DNA from: Thermodesulfatator autotrophicus
GTDB taxonomy: Bacteria > Desulfobacterota > Thermodesulfobacteria > Thermodesulfobacteriales > Thermodesulfatatoraceae
Assembly (NCBI RefSeq): GCF_001642325.1
Contig: NZ_LSFI01000035.1
Span: 1-32,433 of the forward strand
Direction: 5' to 3'
Length of the DNA: 32,433 nt
The position numbers and the translations under genes were made by a program. The notes under the pieces are model-generated. The model was not told the origin of the DNA. It saw only the letters and a list, made by a program, of their open reading frames with translations, and did not search any database. Of the stretch, positions 15,492 to 22,780 are shown piece after piece (the stretch's first letter is position 1; each line of letters opens with the position of its first letter).

Positions 15492-17884
15492 TTTTTAGCC
15501 CCCTTTAAGTCTTTTAGACTTTTTACACCAAAAACGATGGGAAGAGCCTCTTCCACCCGGGAAACCGGATGAAAAACTAATTTTTCTCGTACTTCTTTGG
15601 GCACTTCTACCAGGTCTTTTTCGTTAAGCTTGGGAAGGATTATCTCTTTTATGCCGGCACTTTTGGCAGCCAGGACTTTTTCTTTGATACCACCCACGGG
15701 AAGCACTGCGCCTCTTAAGGTAATTTCGCCGGTCATGGCTACGTCGTGGCGCACGGTGCGCCCGGTGAGAAGGCTTACCAGTGCTGCCAGGATAGTAATC
15801 CCTGCACTTGGGCCATCTTTAGGCACTGCACCAGAAGGAACGTGTACATGAATGTCAATTTTGGGAAATATTTCCTCATCAATGCCGAAGTCTTTGGCCC
15901 GCGAGCGCACGTATGAAAGTGCCGCCTCGGCAGACTCGCGCATGACTTCACCGAGTTTTCCGGTAAGAATCAGACGGCCGGTGCCTTTCATCTTGGTGGC
16001 TTCAATGAAAAGAATTTCACCGCCTACTGGCGTCCAGGCAAGGCCAATGGCCACCCCTGGTACTTTTACCCTTTCGGCTACTTCCGGCAAGTACTTGGGC
16101 GGCCCGAGGTATTTCTCTACGTCTTTTACCCGCACTTTAACTGGTTCCTTACGGCCTTCAGCAAACTCCCGGGCCACAGCCCGGCAAATAGCACCTATTT
16201 CACGCTCAAGGTTTCTTACCCCGGCTTCACGGGTGTAATGGCGTATGATTTGAAGAAGCGCCCGGTCAGTGAATTTTAGCTGCTCTTTGGTCAGGCCATG
16301 GGCTTCAAGCTGGCGTGGCACAAGGTAATACTTGGCAATTTTTAGCTTGTCTTCTTCGGTATAGCCGGGAATCTCTATTACCTCCATGCGGTCAAGAAGT
16401 GGAGCCGGAATGGTATCAAGCACATTGGCGGTGGCGATAAAAATCACCCTGGAAAGGTCAAAGGGAATCTCAAGATAGTGGTCAGAGAAATTCTTGTTTT
16501 GTTCAGGGTCAAGAACTTCAAGAAGGGCTGCCGCCGGGTCTCCCCGGAAATCAGCGCCGATTTTGTCTATCTCGTCAAGCATGAGCACCGGGTTGTTCAC
16601 CCCTACGCGCCTTAAGGCCTGGATAATACGGCCAGGCATAGCCCCTACATAAGTGCGGCGGTGACCACGAATTTCAGCCTCATCGCGCACACCACCAAGA
16701 GAGATACGCCAGAACTTACGGCCAAGGGCCTTGGCAATAGAGCGACCAAGGGATGTTTTCCCCACACCAGGCGGACCCACAAAGCAAAGAATCGGTCCCT
16801 TAGCGTCTGGCTTTAGCTTGCGCACGGCCAGATACTCAAGAATGCGTTTTTTGACCTTTTCAAGGTCGTAGTGGTCTTCGTCAAGGATTTTCTTGGCAAG
16901 TTTAAGGTCAATGTGATCTTCAGTGCTCTCTTCCCAGGGCAGTTCAAGAATCCAATCAAGGTAATTTCTGATAACGGTATATTCCGCCGAAGTGGGATGA
17001 ATTCTTGCCAGACGCTTTAATTCTTTCTCGGCCTCCTGGCGGACATAGTCAGGAAGCTTCTTCTTAGCAAGCTTTTCCTTAAGTTCTTCTACTTCAGCTT
17101 CAATGCCCTCAGCCTCGCCAAGTTCTTTGCGGATTACTTTTAGCTGTTCACGCAGATAATACTCGCGCTGGGCCTTTTCCATACGGCCGCGCACTTCGTC
17201 CTGTATTTTCTGGCCAAGCTCAAGGATTTCTATTTGTTTCACCAGAAGCTGGTGAATCTTTTTAAGCCGCTCTTTTACGTCAAGAGTTTCAAGGACTTCC
17301 TGTTTTTCCTGATGAGAGACATTTAAATGGCTGGCCACCAGGTCGGCCAGGGCACCAGGCTCTTCTATGCTTAAGGCCAGCGTTTTGAGTTCTGGAGGAA
17401 GCTGGGGCAAAAATTCAAGGGCCTTAGTAAAAAGCTGACGAATACTGGCCAGTAAAGCCTCAACTTCTACATCATGGGTGAGGTAGTCATCAAGAACTTT
17501 GACCTTGCCTTTGAGATAAGGCTTGTCAGAAACTATGTCTTCTAACTCAATGCGAGAGACCCCCTGAACTACCACCCTTATCTGATCAGGTTCAAGGCGG
17601 GTGGCTTTTAGAATAACAGCGGCGGTGCCTATTTCGTAAAGTTCTTTGTGTTCTTTTTTGGGTTCTTTCACCGCCACCACGGCTACCATACGGTCACCAG
17701 AAAGGGCGTCGTCTATAAGGCGCAAAAGCCCTGGCTCATGCACCATAAAAGGCATGACCATGTGCGGGAAAAGTACCGCGTCACTGGGTATCACGGGAAG
17801 TTCTTTATATTTTTCGGCTTCAGTGTTTTCTTCTTTGGTGGCCGGTAAAGTTTCTTTAGCTTTCAGCTCTTTTTCCGCTCCCAT
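15488..17884 (-). CDS. lon: ATP-dependent Lon protease
   Basis: The ~798-residue protein has the full LonA layout: an N-terminal substrate-binding domain (~28-215, ELPVIPSDAVLFPHMVMP), a long coiled coil (~225-295), the AAA+ module with Walker A GPPGVGKTS (~370-378) and Walker B VLMLDEID (~433-440), then the protease domain with Ser693 in KDGPSAG and Lys736 in GGIKEK. It degrades misfolded and regulatory proteins in the cytoplasm. An in-frame GTG at 17890 also exists, but GGAGA (17892-17896) abuts it and is spaced correctly for the ATG at 17884, so I prefer the latter. The ku gene overlaps the end of lon by four bases, an unusual partnership. Confidence 0.95.
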   Translation of the reverse strand: MGAEKELKAKETLPATKEENTEAEKYKELPVIPSDAVLFPHMVMPFMVHEPGLLRLIDDALSGDRMVAVVAVKEPKKEHKELYEIGTAAVILKATRLEPDQIRVVVQGVSRIELEDIVSDKPYLKGKVKVLDDYLTHDVEVEALLASIRQLFTKALEFLPQLPPELKTLALSIEEPGALADLVASHLNVSHQEKQEVLETLDVKERLKKIHQLLVKQIEILELGQKIQDEVRGRMEKAQREYYLREQLKVIRKELGEAEGIEAEVEELKEKLAKKKLPDYVRQEAEKELKRLARIHPTSAEYTVIRNYLDWILELPWEESTEDHIDLKLAKKILDEDHYDLEKVKKRILEYLAVRKLKPDAKGPILCFVGPPGVGKTSLGRSIAKALGRKFWRISLGGVRDEAEIRGHRRTYVGAMPGRIIQALRRVGVNNPVLMLDEIDKIGADFRGDPAAALLEVLDPEQNKNFSDHYLEIPFDLSRVIFIATANVLDTIPAPLLDRMEVIEIPGYTEEDKLKIAKYYLVPRQLEAHGLTKEQLKFTDRALLQIIRHYTREAGVRNLEREIGAICRAVAREFAEGRKEPVKVRVKDVEKYLGPPKYLPEVAERVKVPGVAIGLAWTPVGGEILFIEATKMKGTGRLILTGKLGEVMRESAEAALSYVRSRAKDFGIDEEIFPKIDIHVHVPSGAVPKDGPSAGITILAALVSLLTGRTVRHDVAMTGEITLRGAVLPVGGIKEKVLAAKSAGIKEIILPKLNEKDLVEVPKEVREKLVFHPVSRVEEALPIVFGVKSLKDLKGAKK

Positions 17885-18109
17885 AGGCACTCTCCATTTG
17901 AAAAATTTTCCTACCTATTGGGAAGTTAAACATTATGAAAAAAGATTCAAATTCTTTTTTATTCCCTTTTGGCGTTGACCTTTATGCGTGTAATCTTTTA
18001 CGATTATATTGTCTTCAAAAACAAAAATCCGGTTATCATGGAAGCATAAACGAATGGCAAATTCACCATATCAAGGCGAGCAAAGTAATTTTGGCCTGAA
18101 TGTTAGTAT

Positions 18110-18263
18110 TAATGAGAGCGTAAAACAGATGACAATCTTTTGGTTGTCATGGCGAGCGAAGCGAAGCAATCTTCATCCCGAGCAGTAGCGAAGGGATCAG
18201 AGTCGCCACGGCGACTACGTCGCCTCGCGATGACGCTCTGTAATGTAAAAAATGCTCCCATTA
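18110..18263. mobile_element. Miniature inverted-repeat element (154 bp), non-coding
   Basis: The ends TAATGAGAGCGT (18110-18121) and ATGCTCCCATTA (18252-18263) are inverted repeats matching at 10 of 12 positions. Inside is the core shared with other intergenic blocks: tggcgagcgaagcgaagc, gtagcgaagggatcag, tcgccacggcgactacgtcg, gctctgtaatgtaaa. No target-site duplication is obvious. The rest of the 17885-18343 gap holds the lon upstream region and no other gene. Confidence 0.6.
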
Positions 18264-18343
18264 GCAAAAGGGCCTAAAAAGGCTTTGACAGCGCCTTTGA
18301 TGATATTTGGTCAGGCAAAAGATATTCAAAGATGGAGTAATCC

Positions 18344-19426
18344 ATGAAGATAGAGATCTACCGTGGGGCACCGTTTGTGGACAGGGAAGAGGAGATAGAG
18401 TTTTTTGTGGAGTGGTTCAGTGAGGTGCCGCAGAAGATACTCTGGGTATATGGCCCAAAGTCAAGTGGTAAGACCACGGTGATTGAGTATGTAGTGGAGA
18501 AGAGGCTACTCGGCGAGGGTAATTGGTGGGAGGAAAGCAAATTCTGGGTGAAGTATATCAATTTGAGGGAGAAGCTAATAACATCCTATAGGAGCTTTTT
18601 GGAGTCGTTCATTTATCCAGATGATGTGTACAGGGAGGAAGTAGAGAGAAACTATTGGATATCTCTCAAGTTTATAGGGTTAGATAGGCGGAAGCTTAAG
18701 GAAATAAAGAAGAGAGAGAGAGATTTATTTGAAGAGATAATGGAAGTGATAAAGAAAGAGAGTAAGGGTAAAAGGGCGGTGTTAATAATAGACGAGATAC
18801 AAATATTGAGGGATTTATACATAAGAAATGGTAAGGGAGAAAGAGAGCTGCTTAAGAAATTTTTAAATTTTTGTGTGAGATTGACTAAAGAAACCCACCT
18901 ATGCCATGTGGTGATTCTCACATCAAACACGGTGTTTATAGAGAGGATATATAATGACGCGGGACTTAAGGAAACATCTGAATTCAAAAAGATAGAGCAT
19001 TTGAAAAGGGAACAGGTTTTTGAATGGCTTGAAATTGAGAAAATTAAAAAAGAAGAAATAGAGCTTATATGGGAATATTTGGGTGGGAGCATCCCGAGGA
19101 TACTAAAGATGCTAAGTGCGTACAGGAAAGGAGAGGATTTAGAAGAATTTTTAAAGCGTGAGGCCTGGCTAGCGTATACAGAGATAGTGGATTTTCTGAC
19201 GGATTTTGATGATCCCTGGCGGGAGTATTTCAAAGAGATAGCAAAAGAGATAGTGGAAAAGGGTTATTATTCAATAGAGGGGATTAAAAAAGAGCAGAAA
19301 AGATTTTTACAGGCTTGGGCGGAGAAGGAAATATTGTTTTATGACCCGCTGGAGTTAAGAATAACAGGCAATAGCCGGGTGTATGAGAAGGGGATGGAGA
19401 TATTGCTTGAAAGGTTTGGCAAATAA
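18344..19426 (+). CDS. Archaeal-type AAA+ ATPase (ATPase_2/PF01637-like)
   Basis: The 360-residue protein has an N-terminal APFVDREEEIEFF motif, typical of archaeal ATPases that start with F.DRE.EL. Walker A is GPKSSGKTT (37-45) and Walker B AVLIIDEIQ (145-153); a sensor-like LTSN follows at ~192-195. The winged-helix part with GGSIPRIL lies at ~250-265, then a lysine-rich helical C-terminus. The role of these ATPases is unknown; relatives are abundant in thermophilic archaea and Aquificales. Codon choice differs from its neighbours: arginine is mostly AGA/AGG, isoleucine often ATA, and the coding strand is very rich in purines. That suggests arrival by transfer. GGAG (18333-18336) precedes the ATG. 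Confidence 0.85.
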   Translation: MKIEIYRGAPFVDREEEIEFFVEWFSEVPQKILWVYGPKSSGKTTVIEYVVEKRLLGEGNWWEESKFWVKYINLREKLITSYRSFLESFIYPDDVYREEVERNYWISLKFIGLDRRKLKEIKKRERDLFEEIMEVIKKESKGKRAVLIIDEIQILRDLYIRNGKGERELLKKFLNFCVRLTKETHLCHVVILTSNTVFIERIYNDAGLKETSEFKKIEHLKREQVFEWLEIEKIKKEEIELIWEYLGGSIPRILKMLSAYRKGEDLEEFLKREAWLAYTEIVDFLTDFDDPWREYFKEIAKEIVEKGYYSIEGIKKEQKRFLQAWAEKEILFYDPLELRITGNSRVYEKGMEILLERFGK

Positions 19427-19451
19427 AGCCATTAAGTTAAAAGGAGATTTT

Positions 19452-19976
19452 ATGGAAAAGCTAAAACTTGTTATCTCTCAAGATAAAATAGGAGCCAAAG
19501 TAAAGGAGTTAGCCCAAACTATTTCTCGGGATTATAAAGATAAAAAGCCGGTTTTTATAGGTATTTTGAAAGGTGCCTTCATCTTTTTAGCTGATCTGGT
19601 AAGAAGTGTTGAGTTGCAAAACCTGGAAATAGATTTTGTGCGCCTGGCTAGCTACGGCACCTCTGATAAATCTTCAGGCCAAGTAAAAATAGTAAAAGAC
19701 ATTGAGCTGGACATAAAAAACAAAGACGTATTAGTAGTAGAAGATATTATTGATACTGGGCTAACTCTTTCCTTTTTCCTTAAATATCTTGAAAAATTTA
19801 GCCCACAATCAGTTAAAGTTTGTTGTCTTATTGATAAACCAGAAAGACGAGAAATTGAAGTACCTATTCATTATCGTGGTTTTTACATTCCTCAAGGTTT
19901 TTTAGTGGGATATGGTTTAGATTTTGCGGAAAAGTATAGACATTTGCCTGAAGTTTACGAAATAATAAGGGAGTAA
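19452..19976 (+). CDS. hpt: Hypoxanthine phosphoribosyltransferase
   Basis: The 174-residue enzyme joins hypoxanthine or guanine to PRPP in purine salvage. The PRPP-binding signature VLVVEDIIDTGLT is intact, FIGILKGAFIFLADLVR is the early loop, and DFVRLASYGTSDKSSG is the flexible lid. VGYGLDFAEKYRHLPEVY near the end closes the base pocket. The frame is open further upstream to 19383, but that would overlap the ATPase gene. AAGGAG (19441-19446) sits correctly before the ATG at 19452, which gives the normal family length. A 49-aa membrane protein gene follows after three bases. Confidence 0.95.
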   Translation: MEKLKLVISQDKIGAKVKELAQTISRDYKDKKPVFIGILKGAFIFLADLVRSVELQNLEIDFVRLASYGTSDKSSGQVKIVKDIELDIKNKDVLVVEDIIDTGLTLSFFLKYLEKFSPQSVKVCCLIDKPERREIEVPIHYRGFYIPQGFLVGYGLDFAEKYRHLPEVYEIIRE

Positions 19977-19979
19977 GCT

Positions 19980-20129
19980 GTGAAGAGATTTTTCAGATTC
20001 GTACTTCATTACTTTAAAAACAGCCCGTGGTATATGTGGGTAATAAGAATTGGCCTGGCTTTACTTCTTTTTAAGCTATTTATGTGGTCTCAAAAACTTG
20101 AACAATTAAGCAAAGGAAGTGGGGGCTAA
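19980..20129 (+). CDS. Small single-pass membrane protein (49 aa), unknown function
   Basis: A short frame starts with GTG at 19980. AAGGAG (19968-19973), at the end of the hpt gene, is spaced for that start. The product begins MKRFFRFVLHYF, continues with one hydrophobic helix (~WVIRIGLALLLFKLFMW) and ends in a charged tail with GSGG. The N-terminus is basic, so it should face the cytoplasm. I do not recognise the family. Its TAA codon is the three-base loop of the terminator stem that follows, so the transcript ends almost on the stop codon. Tight coupling to hpt argues that it is a real gene. Confidence 0.65.
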   Translation: MKRFFRFVLHYFKNSPWYMWVIRIGLALLLFKLFMWSQKLEQLSKGSGG

Positions 20130-20142
20130 GCCCCCACTTGTT
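20117..20142. terminator. Terminator between the hpt operon and the convergent sulfur-relay operon
   Basis: AAGTGGGGGC (20117-20126) and GCCCCCACTT (20130-20139) are perfect complements. The loop is TAA, the stop codon of the 49-aa protein. A short T-run follows, and the next gene on the minus strand ends at 20142. Confidence 0.8.
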
Positions 20143-20321
20143 TACCACCAGCTAATGGTTTTATCAGCTTCAAAAATAAGCTGTATTAGCTTATCGTAGT
20201 CTTGGTCTTCTTTTGCTTCATAAAGTTTAAATTCAAGAGCCTCATTTCCTTCATTCAATATAGCTACTAACTTTTTTACTTCTTCGTTTGGTTCATTTTT
20301 ATACAAGTGAAGTATCTTCAT
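20142..20321 (-). CDS. Small protein (59 aa) of the sulfur-relay operon, unknown function
   Basis: A complete frame starts with ATG at 20321 after a purine-rich AAGGGGGGAT ribosome-binding site and ends at the TAA at 20142-20144. The product begins MKILHLYKNEP, continues EEVKKLVAILNEGNE and ends DKTISWW, with no cysteine and no membrane segment. The start, a short beta strand followed by a helix, recalls the small alpha/beta proteins of the DsrE/DsrH type, but the similarity is too weak to name it. It lies 23 bases after a DsrE-like gene and is the last gene before the terminator, so it belongs to the same transcript. Confidence 0.7.
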   Translation of the reverse strand: MKILHLYKNEPNEEVKKLVAILNEGNEALEFKLYEAKEDQDYDKLIQLIFEADKTISWW

Positions 20322-20344
20322 TTAAATCCCCCCTTTTCAATAGA

Positions 20345-20710
20345 CTAGTCAGCACAAGCTGGTGGTGGATCATGCTTTTGTCTAGGTAGTCCATAAGGAA
20401 TAATAACGTCAGCTTCTTTTAATTTTTGAGCTAACTCTTCAAGCGTAATAGGTGTGAGACCAACTTCTTCATTATATTTTTTAGCCTCTTCGTCTTCAAT
20501 AGTGTCTACTACATAGAAAACATCGCCTTCCATATCACGAATCCACTCCATATTTTCTTTAACATAATCCGTAAGCTTAGGCATCTTCTGATAAAATATA
20601 CAGGCATGAGAATAATGATTCTCAATAGCTTGCCCAAGGGTAGAGCGTATAGCGTCAGTAATATAAATCCGGTTAGCTATTAAAAAATATATTTTCAAAC
20701 TTTCACTCAT
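20345..20710 (-). CDS. DsrE-family sulfur-relay protein
   Basis: The 121-residue protein has an alpha/beta fold like DsrE/TusD-type sulfur carriers: a first strand IYFLIANRIY, a helix TDAIRSTLGQAIE, a strand ACIFYQKM, and a late strand VDTIEDEE leading to LEELAQKLKEADVIIPYG. Cysteines are Cys37 in the second strand and one in the C-terminal PPPACAD tail; tail cysteines in such proteins can carry sulfur. The operon with YedE, TusA and a second DsrE-like protein supports a part in moving sulfur. The upstream gene ends 15 bases earlier. A ribosome-binding site (AAGGAGGAAATT) precedes the ATG. Confidence 0.75.
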   Translation of the reverse strand: MSESLKIYFLIANRIYITDAIRSTLGQAIENHYSHACIFYQKMPKLTDYVKENMEWIRDMEGDVFYVVDTIEDEEAKKYNEEVGLTPITLEELAQKLKEADVIIPYGLPRQKHDPPPACAD

Positions 20711-20725
20711 AATTTCCTCCTTAAT

Positions 20726-21058
20726 TTAAAGAACTATATATTTACCACATTGAGAAAGAATCTCTCCATGAAAGGCTTGTGTACGCATTTGTTTAGGAGT
20801 CATACCAGCAGGAATATCTGTATCAACATCAAAACCTTCACAAACATAAGAGTCAGCACAAATAGCTAAATCATCTTCAGGGACCATCTTAACCAACTTA
20901 GCAAATTCTGAATGTTTAGTAAGATGAATAGCTTTGAAAGTAAGAAATATTTTTACTTTCTTACCAGCTCTTTGAGCTGCTTCGGTAATTTTTAATAAGG
21001 GAGTCATATATTGTGGGGTAGTAACAAAAATCCCAAGTTTATCTGGATCTTTAGACAT
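20726..21058 (-). CDS. DsrE-family sulfur-relay protein
   Basis: The 110-residue protein starts KLGIFVTTPQYMTPLLKITEAAQRAGKKVKIFLTF, the strand-helix-strand opening of DsrE/DsrF-like proteins. Later it has LAICADSYVCEGFD, with two cysteines at the place where relatives keep the persulfide-carrying residue, and a further Cys in LSQCGKYIVL. It would take sulfur from, or pass it to, the TusA protein encoded just upstream. AGGAGGT precedes the ATG. It lies 28 bases after tusA and 15 bases before the second DsrE-like gene. Confidence 0.8.
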   Translation of the reverse strand: MSKDPDKLGIFVTTPQYMTPLLKITEAAQRAGKKVKIFLTFKAIHLTKHSEFAKLVKMVPEDDLAICADSYVCEGFDVDTDIPAGMTPKQMRTQAFHGEILSQCGKYIVL

Positions 21059-21086
21059 AAAACACCTCCTAATTGATTGACTATAT

Positions 21087-21344
21087 TTAGCCTTTTTTGA
21101 TGTAAAAAACGAAATATCCAGACTCTTCTTTCATCCCTAAAAACTCATGACCAGACCTTTCACACCAGCCAGGAATGTCATTTTTAGAGCCAGGGTCTGT
21201 GCCAAGTACTTCAAGTATTTGTCCTTTTTCGAGTTTTTGGATAGCCTTTTTAGTTTTAAGTAGAGGCATGGGACAGGAAAGACCTTTGCAATCTAGAGTT
21301 ACATCTGCCTTAATCCCTTCTGGGGCTACTTTTACATCAGCCAT
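21087..21344 (-). CDS. TusA-family sulfur-carrier protein
   Basis: The 85-residue protein has the TusA/SirA motif LDCKGLSCPMPLLKTKKA. Cys24 in CPMP is the persulfide-carrying residue, and Cys19 lies just before it. The usual two-strand, two-helix fold is complete, and EVLGTDPGSKNDIPGWC follows the family pattern. It hands sulfur between a donor and acceptors such as the DsrE-like proteins that follow. The gene lies between the YedE-type permease gene and two DsrE-like genes, the common arrangement in sulfur-metabolising bacteria. Confidence 0.93.
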   Translation of the reverse strand: MADVKVAPEGIKADVTLDCKGLSCPMPLLKTKKAIQKLEKGQILEVLGTDPGSKNDIPGWCERSGHEFLGMKEESGYFVFYIKKG

Positions 21345-21382
21345 AATTATTCCTCCTTTTTTGTGATTTATTTTAGTTTAGT

Positions 21383-22549
21383 TTACATTTCTATTACAAA
21401 TTTGTTTGAGTCTTCATTCCAATCAATAATTACATACCAGAGCACACAAATAAAAGTTATTAAGAACAAAGTTCCACCATAACCAAGATATTCTGGCATA
21501 AAGATAGCCTTACCAAGATAACCATTTTCTATGACTTCATATTCAGCGAAGTAGTGTCTTATAAGAGAGTTGGAAAGAGCAAAAAATATTATAACAACCC
21601 AAAGTTTTATCTGTCCTTCAGCGACCCGCCAAAGAGCCCCTGAACCACATCCACCAGCCACTACCATGGCTGCTCCAAAGATGAAGCCTCCCAGCAAGGC
21701 TCCTAAACCAAAGGTAGGGGTTACATATACCATCTCAGGGCGAATTTCTTGATACTTTAGAATAGAAACACCTATTGCTCCCAATATTATGCTAATCATT
21801 ACAGCTTTACCCATGGTAGCCTCACCTGTAACAAAGGGTTCCCTAAAACCATTAACCATACAAAAACGACTTCTGTGTATTACATATCCGATACCAGCAG
21901 TAATAATTAGACAACCACCCAAAATTTCTCCGTTGTCTATATCGCTGTTAAAATAGGCATAAGTAGCAACTATTAAGCCTACCAATAACAAAAAGCCTAT
22001 ATAAGGGCCTACTTTTTTAAAGCTTATTTCAAAACCACCTGAACTGGGAAAATGCTCAAGCTCCCAGTAAAGATATTTAACCCCTAAGATTACTCCGAAA
22101 ACCAAGCCTACAGCCATTAAAAAGCCATTTGCAGCTAGATTGTGAAGGGCCACATAAAAACCTCCTACATTACAGCCCATAGCCAGAGCCGAGCCTAGCC
22201 CCATCAAAATACCTGTTACAATGGCTTTTATGTATTCAATCTTAGGAGGAAAACGTAAACCAAATTCACGAGCAAAGAAGGCAGAAATAGCAGCACCCCA
22301 TATATAACCAATATTTAATACCGAAGAAGAAAACTCAAGAGGATGAGGTGGTGCCTCATCGTAAAAGCCTATGCCGTAAAAAAACCAATCAGCCCAGTTC
22401 CTTATCCCTCCAACTATACCCCAGGGGCGGTACCATGCTTCTAAAAAAATAGCAAATAAAGCCAGCATTATGCCGCCCATCATGGGAGACCAAGTAGACA
22501 CAGCAAAAGATCTCCAATTCCTTGAAATTGCTTCTTTGAAGTCAGACAT
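21383..22549 (-). CDS. YeeE/YedE-family membrane transporter (thiosulfate or reduced-sulfur uptake)
   Basis: The 388-residue membrane protein has about nine or ten hydrophobic segments and the conserved cysteine motifs of YeeE/YedE: GSALAMGCNVGG (Cys126), RSRFCMVNGFRE (Cys230) and VVAGGCGSGALWR (Cys301). In the studied bacterial member TsuA, such cysteines pass thiosulfate through the membrane by brief hydrogen bonds. The exact substrate here is inferred from family and from tusA and the dsrE-like genes behind it. GGAGGGAGGTC precedes the ATG. It is the first gene of the operon, 231 bases from the divergent M16 protease gene. Confidence 0.9.
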   Translation of the reverse strand: MSDFKEAISRNWRSFAVSTWSPMMGGIMLALFAIFLEAWYRPWGIVGGIRNWADWFFYGIGFYDEAPPHPLEFSSSVLNIGYIWGAAISAFFAREFGLRFPPKIEYIKAIVTGILMGLGSALAMGCNVGGFYVALHNLAANGFLMAVGLVFGVILGVKYLYWELEHFPSSGGFEISFKKVGPYIGFLLLVGLIVATYAYFNSDIDNGEILGGCLIITAGIGYVIHRSRFCMVNGFREPFVTGEATMGKAVMISIILGAIGVSILKYQEIRPEMVYVTPTFGLGALLGGFIFGAAMVVAGGCGSGALWRVAEGQIKLWVVIIFFALSNSLIRHYFAEYEVIENGYLGKAIFMPEYLGYGGTLFLITFICVLWYVIIDWNEDSNKFVIEM

Positions 22550-22780
22550 ACATGACCTCCCTCCAAAGTATATTTTTTTACTATAAATAATAGACTATAA
22601 AGTTGCCTATCAAAACTGAATAAAACTGTCAAATTCTTTGAATATTAAAAAAACCATTTTTATCTCCAAAATAATAAGCTTTTTTATTCCTGTTTAAGAT
22701 AATCTTGCCAAAAAGGAAAATGTGAAGTTTGTTTAAATAAGTTCAATAATTATTAGTCCGGTTAAAAAGGGGTTTAGGGT

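Noticed and set aside
17885-17890. GTG at 17890 as the start of lon
   Set aside because: GGAGA directly abuts the GTG but is correctly spaced for the ATG at 17884; the difference is only two residues.
17931-18040. CIRCE or other classic heat-shock operator in front of lon
   Set aside because: No TTAGCACTC-N9-GAGTGCTAA or similar could be found; TATAAT exists on the minus strand near 18010, but no matching -35 box.
19383-19451. Longer N-terminus for hypoxanthine phosphoribosyltransferase
   Set aside because: It would overlap the ATPase gene, has no ribosome site, and the family starts at the ATG at 19452, which has a good AAGGAG.
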